Shown in pieces: positions 50,894-60,768 of a stretch of DNA of 64,000 bases (its first letter is position 1; each line of letters begins with the position of its first letter). The translations under genes were made by a program, and so were the position numbers. Source of the stretch: Herbaspirillum rhizosphaerae_A. Its GTDB lineage: Bacteria > Pseudomonadota > Gammaproteobacteria > Burkholderiales > Burkholderiaceae_D. The stretch lies in the NCBI RefSeq assembly GCF_046025915.1, contig NZ_JAQQFR010000001.1:310001-374000 (forward strand), read 5' to 3'. Under the pieces are notes generated by a model that searched no databases, was not told the DNA's origin, and was given only the letters and a program-made list of their open reading frames with translations.

Positions 50894-53387
50894 CGTGAAC
50901 ATCAAACACATTCGTATTGCCACCGCATTGGCGCTTCCTTTCGGCGCCGCTGTCGTGATCGCCTGCGGCCCGGATTTTCCGCTGCAAGTGCTCGACGACC
51001 GCGCCGGCACGCTGAAAGCGACACCGGCCAACTCCTTTGCTTATGAAGCTTCGCATCTGGCGCAGAGTAGCGACAAACTGCAAGCCAACGAAAACGAAAA
51101 CGCCTACGCGCCGCCCGACAAACTCACCGCAGCCGACGCCGTTGATGCGACGTTCATGACGCCGGCGCAACGCGCGCAACTCAAGACGATACGCGCCCTC
51201 AAAGATGGCGACGCAGCGTATGCGCAGGGTGGCGATCTGCCGCCAGCGGTGCGCTTGTACGCAGCCGGTGCCGTGGATTACCTCGCCGCAGGCGACACCG
51301 GGACGCGCGCGCAGAAGCGTTTCCAGGCGGTGCTCGACCTGCCCAAAGCGGATGGCGACAAGCGTGCTGTGTGGGCTGCTTACATGCTCGGACAAGGCTA
51401 TGCCGGGGCAATGTTCGGCGCAGGCAACAAGCCTGCCGAAGAACGTGCGAAGGCGGTCAAGGCCTATGCACTGGCGCGTACCCGGGCAGCGTCCGGCGCG
51501 CTTGATCCAAACGGTCTGGCAGTGGCCAGCTATGGCGAACAGGCGCGCATGTTTCTCGCTACCGGCACCGCTCTCTGCGGCTACACCGACTTCGTCAATG
51601 CCGCGCCATGCGCTGACGACGTCCCCGCCGCCGACCTCAAACAAGCCATCCATCTGTACGCCGAGCAGGCTGCCCACAATTCCGACAGTGGCGTGCAATC
51701 GCTACGCAGTATCGCGGCCTGGGCGTTGAGCGATGCGGAGCGCGCGCAGAAGCTGATCGACGATCCGCTCTCGCAGCGTCTGCTGGTCAGCTATGCGCTG
51801 GCGCGCGTGGGTGACGTGAGCGGTGATGGCGCCAGCCAGCCGGCCGAATACAATACCTATGGCGACGGCTATGGCTACGCCGATGCCGCCCGGGGTGGCA
51901 AGGGCATCAAGGTCAATCCGGTGCTGCCGTCGCTGGTGGCGGCATTGCAGAAGCAAGGCATCGCCCGCATTGCTGACGCCGACCGCGTGGCCGCACTCGC
52001 TTATCGCAGCGGCTACTATGAATTGGCGCAGACCCTGGCGGATAAACAGCGCAGCGCGCTGGCCAGCTGGGTGCGCGCCAAACTCGCCCTGCGCAAGGGC
52101 GACGTTGCTGCAGCGGCGCAGGCCTATGCCGAGGCATCCAAAGCCTTTCCGCAAACCGACGTCAGCGTCGAACCTGCTTCACTCGGCCTGATCAAGGCGG
52201 AGCAAAGTGTGCTGACACTGTCGCGCGGCCAATATGTGGAAGCCTTTGACCAGTTGTATACCGTCACCAAGGCGAGCCAGAGCGGAGACAGGGGTGCGAG
52301 TCTCAGCCATCCGCTCTACAGCGACTACAGCGGTGATACGTGGTACCTGGCCGAGCGCGTGCTCACGGTGGATGAGCTGAAGACCTATGTCGATGCACAT
52401 GCTCCTGCCACGCCGGTGCCGGCGGCACCGCAGAATTTCCCGACGACGCCAGACAAGCAGTATTACGAATGGCTGAGCGCGCATCCCGTGCAGATCTCCG
52501 ACTACCTGCGCCGTTTGCTGGCGCGCCGTCTGGTGCGCGAAGGACGTGTGGCCGATGCGCTGCCCTACTTCCCTGATGACAAGGACATGCGCTACGCGCC
52601 GATGGAACAGAACTACGCGGACGGCAAGAGCACGCTGGCAAACTGGCGCTATCGTGCGACAGCCAAAGCCTACGGCGATGCACTCGACGATGCGGGCCAT
52701 GCCTGGTTCGCCGTGACCCGCGCCAAGGCTTGGTACGAGGCCGCGACACTGGCACGCCAGCGCGGTCTGGAAATCATGGGTTATGAACAGGCGCCCGATT
52801 ACGCCGGCATGGACGGCATGCTCGGCTTTGGTCCCGGCCGTAATATCGTGCAAGAACCGGCCGGCGACACCGGCAAAAAACCCGCCGCAGAAAAAACACC
52901 CGAACAACGCGCCGCTGCCGACTTGCCCGGACAGTTCATCACCGATGACGAACGCAAGCGCTACGCCGCCAGCGAGAGCAAACCCAACGTGCGCTATCAC
53001 TACCGCAACATCGCCGCCGACTACATCATGAAATCAGCGGACGCCTTGCCGCCGCGCTCGCAGGCCTTCGCTGCCGTGCTGTGCAAGGGCACCAGCTTCG
53101 TCTTCTACGATGCGGAGCTGGCGCCGGTGCTGTACCGCCGCTATGTGAAGGAAGGTGCAGCCGTGCCGTTTTCAGCGGACTTCGGCCAGAACTGTGTGGA
53201 GCCGGATTTCAAGGCGGCAGGACGGTTCCCCTATGTGCAGGCGTGGAAGAAGACACGGCATTGGGCGGCGACGCATAAAGCCGCAACCGTCATTGCGCTG
53301 GCGATATTGCTGGCGCTGATCGCCGCAGGTGGAGCCATACTGCTGCGTGCACGCCGCAAATTGGGGCATGCAAACGAGCTGCCATAA
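50880..53387 (+). CDS. Large membrane-anchored helical-repeat protein
   Basis: An 835-residue exported protein I cannot assign to a named family. A lipoprotein-like signal is present (VVIACGPDF, Cys29). The middle (about residues 90-640) consists of TPR-like helical pairs, e.g. ADRVAALAYRSGYYELAQTLADKQRSALASWVRAKLALRKGDVAAAAQAYAEASKAFP. A TM helix lies at about residues 800-820 (VIALAILLALIAAGGAILLRA), followed by a basic tail. It overlaps the DUF3142 gene by 14 bp. A scaffold role in an envelope complex with the DUF3142 protein is a reasonable guess, but unproven. Confidence 0.7.
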   Translation: MWNANVNIKHIRIATALALPFGAAVVIACGPDFPLQVLDDRAGTLKATPANSFAYEASHLAQSSDKLQANENENAYAPPDKLTAADAVDATFMTPAQRAQLKTIRALKDGDAAYAQGGDLPPAVRLYAAGAVDYLAAGDTGTRAQKRFQAVLDLPKADGDKRAVWAAYMLGQGYAGAMFGAGNKPAEERAKAVKAYALARTRAASGALDPNGLAVASYGEQARMFLATGTALCGYTDFVNAAPCADDVPAADLKQAIHLYAEQAAHNSDSGVQSLRSIAAWALSDAERAQKLIDDPLSQRLLVSYALARVGDVSGDGASQPAEYNTYGDGYGYADAARGGKGIKVNPVLPSLVAALQKQGIARIADADRVAALAYRSGYYELAQTLADKQRSALASWVRAKLALRKGDVAAAAQAYAEASKAFPQTDVSVEPASLGLIKAEQSVLTLSRGQYVEAFDQLYTVTKASQSGDRGASLSHPLYSDYSGDTWYLAERVLTVDELKTYVDAHAPATPVPAAPQNFPTTPDKQYYEWLSAHPVQISDYLRRLLARRLVREGRVADALPYFPDDKDMRYAPMEQNYADGKSTLANWRYRATAKAYGDALDDAGHAWFAVTRAKAWYEAATLARQRGLEIMGYEQAPDYAGMDGMLGFGPGRNIVQEPAGDTGKKPAAEKTPEQRAAADLPGQFITDDERKRYAASESKPNVRYHYRNIAADYIMKSADALPPRSQAFAAVLCKGTSFVFYDAELAPVLYRRYVKEGAAVPFSADFGQNCVEPDFKAAGRFPYVQAWKKTRHWAATHKAATVIALAILLALIAAGGAILLRARRKLGHANELP

Positions 53388-53404
53388 AGATCAGAGCTTC
53401 GCGA

Positions 53405-54973
53405 TCAGGCCGTCACAAACACATCCACCACGCCGCTCAGTTTGCGCGCCTGCTCTTGCAAGGACTGCGCGGCGGCGGCGGCTTCCTCTACCAGTGCGGC
53501 GTTCTGCTGGGTAACCTGATCCATCTGGGTGATGGCGTGATTGATTTCATCGATGCCCTGGCTTTGTTCGCGGCTCGCCTCCGTGATGCCGGCGATGACA
53601 TCGACAACCTGCCTGACGCTGGTCACCACATTTTCCATGCTTTGCCCCGCCTGGCTCACCAGCTTGCTGCCGGAACTGACTTTGTCCACCGAGTTATCAA
53701 TGAGCAGCTTGATTTCCTTGGCGGCTGCCGAGCTGCGTTGCGCCAGGCTGCGTACCTCTGATGCCACCACCGCAAAACCGCGGCCTTGCTCACCGGCGCG
53801 TGCAGCTTCCACCGCCGCATTCAACGCCAGAATATTGGTCTGAAAAGCGATGCCGTCGATGACGCTGATGATGTCGACAATTTTTTTCGATGACTCATCG
53901 ATCGCGGCCATGGTATCGACCACCTGCTGCACAATACCGCCACTTTCGAGTGCGACGTTCGATGCCGTCGCCGCCAATTGGTTGGCTTCGCGCGCGTTGT
54001 CGGCATTCTGCTTGACGGTCGAGGTCAGTTGCTCCATCGCCGAGGCGGTTTCTTCGAGCGATCCGGCTTGCTCTTCCGTACGGGACGACAGATCGAGATT
54101 ACCGGCAGCGATCTGGCTGCTGGCGGTATTGATGGAATCCGTGCCGGCACGCACTTCCCGCACTATTTGCTGCAGTCCGTCGTTCATGCTTTTCATCGAC
54201 ATCATCAGACTGTCCGGCCTGCTGCCGCTGACGTCTATCTTCGTGGTCAGATCGCCTTTCGCAATACTGAGCGCCAACGATGAGACATAAGCAGGTTCGC
54301 CGCCGAGTTGGCGCAACAGGCTGCGGGTAATCAATACACCACCGGCAACGCCGATGATGATCGCAAGAGCACCGAGCACTAACATCATGTTTCGTGCGTG
54401 CGTATACGTGGCTTTCGCGTCAAGTGCGGCATCACTGTTGAGCTTGTCCTCAAAGCGGGCAAGCTCAGTCAAGGTAGTTCGGCGTTGCATCTGTTGCGCA
54501 CTCAACCCTGCCGCCAATACCGCCTTGATTTCCTCGGCCTTGCCTGCAGCACCCAACCCCAGAATCTGGGTTAAGGCAGGCATTGCTTTGGCGGATTGTT
54601 CTTTGATGATGGCAATGGATTTTTTTTCAGCGTCGGTGGTCTCCGGCAATTCAGAGAACATCTTGTCTAGCTTGGCTTCTGCGTCACTATAGATAGCCAT
54701 TTGTTGTTTCAGCAACTCGGTATTTTGGCTGATTACAACTGGATCAGTCGCCAATGCAATATTGCGGGCTATCAATGATTGCTCGTAGACAGCTCCCCGC
54801 ATCTTGGAGAGATGCGCCACTTCGACGTTGTTGACGTCAGTGATGGAAGTAAGCTGCTCGTTGATGCTGGCCATTTTCATCAGCGCGACGGCAATGATGA
54901 CGACCAGGAAAAAGATGATGACGCCGAAACCCACAGTCAGTCTGGTGGAGACCTTGAGATGTGCCACATTCAT
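53405..54973 (-). CDS. Methyl-accepting chemotaxis protein with four-helix-bundle sensor
   Basis: A 522-residue chemoreceptor. TM1 (TVGFGVIIFFLVVIIAVALM) is at about residues 12-31. The helical periplasmic part (4HB_MCP type: NVEVAHLSKMRGAVYEQSLIARNIALATDP) spans about 40-190. TM2 is at about 192-212. HAMP is linked through RQLGGEPAYVSSLALSIAKGDLT, and the signalling tip is RAGEQGRGFAVVASEVRSLAQRS. AAGGA precedes the start at 54973. It has no C-terminal tether motif. Ligand unknown. Confidence 0.95.
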   Translation of the reverse strand: MNVAHLKVSTRLTVGFGVIIFFLVVIIAVALMKMASINEQLTSITDVNNVEVAHLSKMRGAVYEQSLIARNIALATDPVVISQNTELLKQQMAIYSDAEAKLDKMFSELPETTDAEKKSIAIIKEQSAKAMPALTQILGLGAAGKAEEIKAVLAAGLSAQQMQRRTTLTELARFEDKLNSDAALDAKATYTHARNMMLVLGALAIIIGVAGGVLITRSLLRQLGGEPAYVSSLALSIAKGDLTTKIDVSGSRPDSLMMSMKSMNDGLQQIVREVRAGTDSINTASSQIAAGNLDLSSRTEEQAGSLEETASAMEQLTSTVKQNADNAREANQLAATASNVALESGGIVQQVVDTMAAIDESSKKIVDIISVIDGIAFQTNILALNAAVEAARAGEQGRGFAVVASEVRSLAQRSSAAAKEIKLLIDNSVDKVSSGSKLVSQAGQSMENVVTSVRQVVDVIAGITEASREQSQGIDEINHAITQMDQVTQQNAALVEEAAAAAQSLQEQARKLSGVVDVFVTA

Positions 54974-55183
54974 TTCATATCCTTCCGGGAAGATTGCTAC
55001 CTGCAAACAAGTTGACGTGCGGTAATCAGGATACGAATGATCATCTTCATTCTAGAGACATATTTTATGAACGAAGAACGGGAACAGCTGTGTATTCAAT
55101 ATGTAGTTCAACGATATACGACCAGCTTCAATGCTGCAGCAAACAATTCAATTCAGAATTCGAAAGAAGAAAAAACGCGAGCA

Positions 55184-55957
55184 TCAACGTTGCTGTTTGT
55201 TCCTTTCATGTCGCGCATATCTTGCATGCCGCAAGTCATCCAGCACCGGCACCAGCGTCACGAATACCAGCGCCAGCGCCAACGGCAGCGTGAAGGTGAA
55301 GCCGATGTGGCGAAAGCCGAGCGCTCCCGCAACGCCGCCGACAAAAAACAAGGACACCAGCATCGACAGATTCTTCAGCTTGGCGATGTCGGCATGCACG
55401 TGCTGATCGGGATGGCGGTTGCTATTCCAATAGAGCGCTTTGCCCAGCTCGATACCAATGTCGGTGATCATGCCGGTGACATGCGTGGTGCGAATTTCTG
55501 CGCGGGAGAGTTTGGTAATCATGGCATTTTGCAGTCCCATGATGAAGCACAGCAACATCACCGTCACCGGGACGAACAACCATTCGACGCTGGTGATGTT
55601 GCCGCCCAGCAGAGCGAAGAACAGCAGCAGGATCGCCTCGGCAATCAGCGGCATGGCGTACTCCGCCTCCAGCCGCCGCTTGCGCGCCCAATTGATCATC
55701 ACCGCCGAACACGCTGCTCCGGCGATGAAGAAGAACATGCTGGCCGCACCCGCCATCAATAATCCGATTGCCCCGATGGCCATATCTTCCGCCATCAGCG
55801 ACAGGATGCCGGACATGTGGGACGTGAATTGCCCGACCACCAGAAACCCGCCGGCATTGATCGCTCCCGCAATCGCCGAGAGGACAAAAGCGAGATGCCG
55901 GTTGCCGGTCAATGTGCGATTTTTTCCGGCGAGGCTTCTGAGATAGGAGACGGGCAT
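55184..55957 (-). CDS. DUF1275 (YoaK) family membrane protein
   Basis: A 257-residue inner-membrane protein with about six TM segments. Landmarks: FVLSAIAGAINAGGFLVVGQFTSHMSGIL at about residues 24-52, FIMGLQNAMITKLSRAEIRTTHVTGMITDIGIELG at about 150-185, typical of YoaK/DUF1275. The function of the family is unknown; a transporter has been suggested for related proteins. The start at 55957 gives a family-like length; a long upstream frame to 56467 is antisense to the neighbour and has no signal. It lies between a chemoreceptor and the aromatic operon. Confidence 0.9.
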   Translation of the reverse strand: MPVSYLRSLAGKNRTLTGNRHLAFVLSAIAGAINAGGFLVVGQFTSHMSGILSLMAEDMAIGAIGLLMAGAASMFFFIAGAACSAVMINWARKRRLEAEYAMPLIAEAILLLFFALLGGNITSVEWLFVPVTVMLLCFIMGLQNAMITKLSRAEIRTTHVTGMITDIGIELGKALYWNSNRHPDQHVHADIAKLKNLSMLVSLFFVGGVAGALGFRHIGFTFTLPLALALVFVTLVPVLDDLRHARYARHERNKQQR

Positions 55958-56126
55958 GACGACTCTCTGGGGCGGAGTGAAGGGAACAACGCTGTCGACG
56001 GCATGCCGCTGCGGCAGACCGACCCGATGAGTATAGATGATGCGACGCGTAATCCGCTTGCGAGCCGCTATGCAATGAAAATGGCCGCCTTGCAGGTGGC
56101 CATCGAAACAGTTTGCTGTGATCCGG

Positions 56127-57059
56127 TCAGCTATCGGTATTGCGGATGAAATACTCCGGCACGTCCGGCCCCCACAGGTAGAGCGAATCTTCCGGCAAAA
56201 AATCGCCGGCCGGCCAGTCGACGCCCGCCGGCACATAGTCGATGTCGGCCGAATATTCTGAAAACGAGCCCCACGGATCGCGCACGTAGTGGAAGTAGTT
56301 GGAGCCCAGCACATGACGCCCGGTGCCCCATCCCTCCTTGTAACCGGCTTTGGCCATTTGCGCCGCGCCGATGCCGACGTCGTCGATGCGCGCCACGTCC
56401 CAGGCGACGTGATGCCAACCCTTGGCGCTGCTTTTGGCGAAAGCCACCAGGTGATGATCGCTGCCATGTGGACCGTGGGTAAAGGCGATGACGTCGATGG
56501 ACTTGTCGGACAGCCGCAGGCCGAGCGCGCGATTGTAGAAGTCGACGATGCGCGGCACGTCCGGCGAAAACATCAGCACGTGCGACATGCGGCGCGGCCG
56601 GATGAATGGCGCTTCGGCGCGCGTGACCGAGCCGCGTGCGTTGGCCGGTGCCTGTTCCTGAACCAGCGGCAGCTTGCTGTCCGGCGTGGTCTTCACACCG
56701 GCTTTGACTTGCAGCAGATTGCCGTCGAGGTCGTAGAACCAGATGCCTTCTTTCGCTGCGCCACGCAAACTTTTGGCGTCGACATCGAAGGAAGCGCCTG
56801 CCGCGCGCGCCTGCCGTTCAATCTGTGCAAGGTCGGCAGCGTAGCAATTGAAGGAGAGATAAGCCAGCGACTTGCCCGATGCGGGCAACACGCGCGCCCA
56901 TCGGTGACCATCCTGCGCGCGCAGCTCCAGCTCATCCGAGCTGCCGTTTACTTCCAAGCCAAAATTGCGATAGAAGTGATCGGCTTGCGCCAGCGACGGC
57001 ACGTTGATTGCAAAGTGGTCGATCGAATGGACGCCTGCCGGGCGCGGCTGATTGCTCAT
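56127..57059 (-). CDS. Two-domain VOC extradiol dioxygenase-like protein
   Basis: A 310-residue type I extradiol dioxygenase-like protein with two VOC modules: SIDHFAINVPSLAQADHFYRNFGLEV, and MSHVLMFSPDVPRIVDFYNRALGLRL. Metal ligands are likely in SHVLMF (His), GWHHVAWDV (His) and SEYSADIDY (Glu). Such enzymes open a catechol or hydroxyquinol ring next to a hydroxyl. AAGGAG precedes the start. It is the last gene of the aromatic operon, after the FAH-family enzyme, which would act on the ring-cleaved product. Specific substrate not shown. Confidence 0.88.
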   Translation of the reverse strand: MSNQPRPAGVHSIDHFAINVPSLAQADHFYRNFGLEVNGSSDELELRAQDGHRWARVLPASGKSLAYLSFNCYAADLAQIERQARAAGASFDVDAKSLRGAAKEGIWFYDLDGNLLQVKAGVKTTPDSKLPLVQEQAPANARGSVTRAEAPFIRPRRMSHVLMFSPDVPRIVDFYNRALGLRLSDKSIDVIAFTHGPHGSDHHLVAFAKSSAKGWHHVAWDVARIDDVGIGAAQMAKAGYKEGWGTGRHVLGSNYFHYVRDPWGSFSEYSADIDYVPAGVDWPAGDFLPEDSLYLWGPDVPEYFIRNTDS

Positions 57060-57165
57060 CTCTGTCTCCTTGCTTGTTACTTATTACTTATTGCTCACGC
57101 AAAACGCAATGTGAACTGCCATTGCAAACAGCGGCGTCGCTGCGCCGCTTGTTATTTTTTTCCGA

Positions 57166-58008
57166 TCAGCGTGCTGCTTCGTCAACGATCTTGTTGGTCA
57201 GCGTACCCATGCGTTCCACCGTGACTTCGCAGACGTCCCCGTGCTTCATCAGCAGCTTCGGCGTGCGGGCCCAGCCCACACCCGATGGGGTGCCGGAAAC
57301 GATGACGTCGCCCGCTTCCAGCGTGAAGGCTTCGCTCAGGATGGAGATCAGCGATTCGACATCGAACACCATGGTATCGGTGTTGGCCGATTGCACCACT
57401 TCGCCGTTCAGGCGTGTTTCCAGCAGCAGGCCTTTGGCGCCTGGCGGAAGCTCGTCGGCAGTGATCAGATCGGGACCGAAAGCACCGGTGCCGTCGAAGT
57501 TTTTACCGACCGTCCATTGCGGTGACTTGAATTGGTATTCGCGCACCGAGCCGTCGTTGAACAAGGCGTAACCGGCAACGTGCTTGAGCGCGTCTTGCTT
57601 GCTGATGTTCTTGCCGCCCTTGCCGAGCACGACGGCGATTTCACCTTCGAAGTCGAGGCTGTCGGACACCGTTGGACGGATCATCGGCTGGTTGTGGGCG
57701 ATCAGGCTGGTGTTCAGGCGCAGGAAGATGGTCGGATAATCCGGCTGCTTGAAGTTGCTTTCCTTGGTGTGGTCGGCAAAGTTCAGGCCGACGCAGATGA
57801 TCTTGGTCGGACGGCGCAGCGGCGGCAGGAGTTTCAGGCCGGCTTCTTCGACCGTTCCCTTGCTTTCCGTATCGCGGCCATAGGTTTGCAGATCGACGCC
57901 GCGCGCCAGCAACTGCTCCAGGGTTTCTTCGCCCAGCACGCGAATCTGTTTGCCGTCGCGTACGCCGAGCAAGGCCTTGCCGTCTTGTTCAAAACTGATG
58001 TATCTCAT
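57166..58008 (-). CDS. Fumarylacetoacetate hydrolase family enzyme
   Basis: A 280-residue FAH-superfamily enzyme (hydrolase, decarboxylase or isomerase). Metal-binding Glu-Glu-Asp are in SLDFEGEIAVVLG and later FNDGSVREYQFKS; the C-terminal core has DVIVSGTPSGVGWA. The N-terminal part has ICVGLNFADHTKES. It should act on the ring-opened oxo-acid from the extradiol dioxygenase. GGAGAG precedes the start at 58008; the frame opens at 58050. It lies between the porin and dioxygenase genes, 106 bp from the latter. Confidence 0.9.
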   Translation of the reverse strand: MRYISFEQDGKALLGVRDGKQIRVLGEETLEQLLARGVDLQTYGRDTESKGTVEEAGLKLLPPLRRPTKIICVGLNFADHTKESNFKQPDYPTIFLRLNTSLIAHNQPMIRPTVSDSLDFEGEIAVVLGKGGKNISKQDALKHVAGYALFNDGSVREYQFKSPQWTVGKNFDGTGAFGPDLITADELPPGAKGLLLETRLNGEVVQSANTDTMVFDVESLISILSEAFTLEAGDVIVSGTPSGVGWARTPKLLMKHGDVCEVTVERMGTLTNKIVDEAAR

Positions 58009-58071
58009 TTTCACTCTCCAGACACACCGCCGGCACCATGCCGGCGGCATTAAAACAATTTAAGACTCACA

Positions 58072-59247
58072 TCAAAAAGCGTGGCGCATGCCGATCATCG
58101 TGCCCCACTGATTCATGCCCTTGCCAGGGCTCGCGCCGGCACCGCCCTGGCTCAAGGTGTAAGCTGCCTGCGCGCTGTTGGCCAGATAAGCGGTCTGCAG
58201 ATAGACCGCGGTACGCTTGGACAATGCGTAGGTGCCGCGCACCACGCTGATGCTGCCGCGTGCGTCCTGCTGCTTGTTGATGATGCGGTAGTAGCCGCCG
58301 TCCAGCGTGAACTGCGGCGTGAACAGATAGGCTGCCGTGAGGTAGTACTGATCGGATTTCACTTCGCGGTTGCCGATTGCCGCGGTGACCTTGCGGCCCA
58401 GCCAGCCGCCACCGATCTTGAGATCGCCGGCCTTGAAATAACCGTTCAGCTGGGTGCGTGCATCCTTGTCGCCGGAAGACGTCAATGCAAACGGCGCAAC
58501 GCCGTTATAGAAATTGGCTGCGGCGCCGGTGCCGCCTTGCTGGCGATCGTAGGCCGTGGCGATGCCAAAGTTGGCGCCGTCGTAGCGCAGCATCGCCGAC
58601 CAGTCGCGGCAGGCTTGCGTGTCGCCCGCGACTTCACCGGCGCATGTGCCCTGCCCCGGCGAATTGCCGGTACCCGTGCCGTCGCGGCCGAAAGAATACG
58701 TCGCGCCGACGGTCACGCTGTCGAACTTGCCTTTGTAGGAAACGGTGTTGTCGCTGCGCGCATTGGGAATGTAAGCGTCAAAGGAACCGACGCCGCCATA
58801 GATGTCCGGGCCGATGATGTCGGCATCGAGAATCGCCCAGAACATCATGTTGTACTGGCGTCCGAACGACACCAGTCCATAGGGACTGTTGATGCCGACC
58901 CAGGCCTGGCGGCCGAACAGGCGGCCGCCCTGGTTGATGTCGCCGGCGCGGGCGTTGAAGCCGTTCTCCAGCACGAACTGTGCCGCGAGTCCGCCACCCA
59001 GATCTTCGGTGCCGCGAAAACCGATGCGCGACGGCATGCTACCGGTGATGCCGGGCATGCGCAATACGCTGTTGCCGGCGGCGTTGGCGTGGGTGATGTA
59101 TTCCACGCCGGTGTCGAGAATGCCGTACACCGTGACGCTGGTGGTGTTGGTGATGCTGGCTGTCTGCGCCATCGCCGGCACTGCCGCACAGGCCAGATAT
59201 GCAAGGCCTGCGCTCAGCAAGCATGTGGATAGTTTGTTCAGTTTCAT
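58072..59247 (-). CDS. Gram-negative porin
   Basis: A 391-residue outer-membrane porin of the beta-proteobacterial trimeric type. A signal peptide ends at about residue 27 (AVPAMA). The first strand is SVTVYGILDTGVEYI, then GGGLAAQFVLENGFN, GRQAWVGINSPYGLVSFGRQYNMMFW and a C-terminal QWGTMIGMRHAF with terminal Phe. AGGAGAC precedes the ATG. It sits inside the aromatic operon and probably passes the aromatic substrate across the outer membrane. Selectivity is not deducible. Confidence 0.92.
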   Translation of the reverse strand: MKLNKLSTCLLSAGLAYLACAAVPAMAQTASITNTTSVTVYGILDTGVEYITHANAAGNSVLRMPGITGSMPSRIGFRGTEDLGGGLAAQFVLENGFNARAGDINQGGRLFGRQAWVGINSPYGLVSFGRQYNMMFWAILDADIIGPDIYGGVGSFDAYIPNARSDNTVSYKGKFDSVTVGATYSFGRDGTGTGNSPGQGTCAGEVAGDTQACRDWSAMLRYDGANFGIATAYDRQQGGTGAAANFYNGVAPFALTSSGDKDARTQLNGYFKAGDLKIGGGWLGRKVTAAIGNREVKSDQYYLTAAYLFTPQFTLDGGYYRIINKQQDARGSISVVRGTYALSKRTAVYLQTAYLANSAQAAYTLSQGGAGASPGKGMNQWGTMIGMRHAF

Positions 59248-59313
59248 GTCTCCTGCCCTCGTTTGTTTTATGAGTGATGAATCAAATCGGATCGGATCGG
59301 ATCGATATTGGTC

Positions 59314-60654
59314 CTATAGCGGCTTGGCCTTGCCGTGGTACAGCCGTCCTGCGCTGAACATCGACACACCGGCGATGACGGCGGGAACCGCGAACACGAC
59401 GAAGGCCATCTGCGCAGACGGTAAGGCCGCCAATAGCAAACCGCCGGTCATCGAGCCGATGATGGAGCCGATGCGACCCACCGCCAGCGCCCAGCTCACA
59501 CCGGTGGCGCGGGCCACGGTTGAATAGAAGCTGGAAACCAGCACGTTGGCGCCGGTCTGCGCACCGGACAAACCAAAACCGGTGAAGAACACGGTGACGT
59601 ACAGCCAGCCTGCGTGATGCACCGCAGGGCCGATGCAGACGATGGAAATCGCCGCGATCAGGTAGGACACGCTCAATACGGCGAAAGGATTGTGGCGATC
59701 CATCAGACGCGCATTGATGAGCGAACCGATGGTGCCGCCGACCGGCATCATGGCGCCGATGGTGGCCGCCTGGGTGACGGCGATGCCGCCTTCGGTGATC
59801 ACGGTCGGCAACCAGCTGCTGATCTGGTAATACACCCATAGCGTGCAGAAGAAAGCCAGCCACAGCAGCATCGTGCCGGCGCGATAATGACGGCTGAACA
59901 GCGTGGCGAGGATGCCGTCCTTTTTGCCGGCGCTATTGCGGCGCTCGTCCGGGATTGCTTCCGCCAGGGTTGCATGCGGATCGCCGGTCAGACGTTCCAG
60001 CACCTTGCGCGACTCGGCTTCGAATTTCTTTTTGCCGGCCATGAAGCGCAACGACTCCGGCAAGAAAATCCAGATGATCGGGGTCAGCACCAGCGGGACG
60101 ATGCCACCAAAGATGAACACGCCCTGCCAGCCATAAGACGGGATCAGCAAGGCCGCCAGGGCGCCGCCGCAAGCCAGCCCAAGCGTGAAGCCGCAAAACA
60201 TCAGCGTCACCAGCAAGGCGCGGTTGCGCTCGGGACTGAACTCCGACGACAGCGTGATGGCGGTCGGCATGGCGCCGCCCAGACCGACACCCGTGAGGAA
60301 GCGCAGCACCACCAGCGTACTGGCCGACTCTGCGTAGGCGCAGGCCAGCGTGCCGATGCCGAACACCAGCATCGACATCACGATCACGCGCTTGCGGCCG
60401 ATACGATCCGCCAACGGACCGAAGACGAAACTGCCGACCGTCAGGCCGAACAAACCGGCGCCGAAAATCGGCCCGAGCTGTGCGGGCGTCAAGGCCCAGG
60501 CCTTCTTCAACAACGGTGCGACATAGCCGACGGCGGCGAGGTCAAAGCCGTCGCAGGCCACCACCATGAAACATAAAACCAGCGTCAATATTTGCAAACC
60601 CGATGTCTTGCTGCCGTTCATGACGGCATCTGACGACACTGCTTGTGCGTGCAT
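59314..60654 (-). CDS. MFS transporter, aromatic acid:H+ symporter (AAHS) family
   Basis: A 446-residue, twelve-segment inner-membrane transporter. Signature: CFMVVACDGFDLAAVGYVAPLLKKAW, FVFGPLADRIGRKRVIVMSMLVFGIGTL, FLTGVGLGGAMPTAITLSSEF and a central loop with GILATLFSRHYRAGTMLLW, as in MhpT, PcaK and BenK. AAGGA/AGGAG precedes the start. It lies second in the aromatic operon and should import the aromatic acid that the flavin hydroxylase uses. Exact substrate unknown. Confidence 0.92.
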   Translation of the reverse strand: MHAQAVSSDAVMNGSKTSGLQILTLVLCFMVVACDGFDLAAVGYVAPLLKKAWALTPAQLGPIFGAGLFGLTVGSFVFGPLADRIGRKRVIVMSMLVFGIGTLACAYAESASTLVVLRFLTGVGLGGAMPTAITLSSEFSPERNRALLVTLMFCGFTLGLACGGALAALLIPSYGWQGVFIFGGIVPLVLTPIIWIFLPESLRFMAGKKKFEAESRKVLERLTGDPHATLAEAIPDERRNSAGKKDGILATLFSRHYRAGTMLLWLAFFCTLWVYYQISSWLPTVITEGGIAVTQAATIGAMMPVGGTIGSLINARLMDRHNPFAVLSVSYLIAAISIVCIGPAVHHAGWLYVTVFFTGFGLSGAQTGANVLVSSFYSTVARATGVSWALAVGRIGSIIGSMTGGLLLAALPSAQMAFVVFAVPAVIAGVSMFSAGRLYHGKAKPL

Positions 60655-60768
60655 TTTCCTTGTCTCCTGCAGGTGAAGTCCGCTGTGCGGATCTTTTGTT
60701 TGGTTGTATTAAATAGTTGTGTTGAACAATCCTGGTGCTTCACTTCCTGAACTTGCTGATTTGAAGAT

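Noticed and set aside
55958..56467. N-terminal extension of the DUF1275 frame
   Set aside because: Would be antisense to the VOC dioxygenase gene; the DUF1275 domain begins just after 55957.
58081..59232. 383-codon plus-strand open frame opposite the porin gene
   Set aside because: Antisense of a canonical porin; produced by high-GC codon usage.
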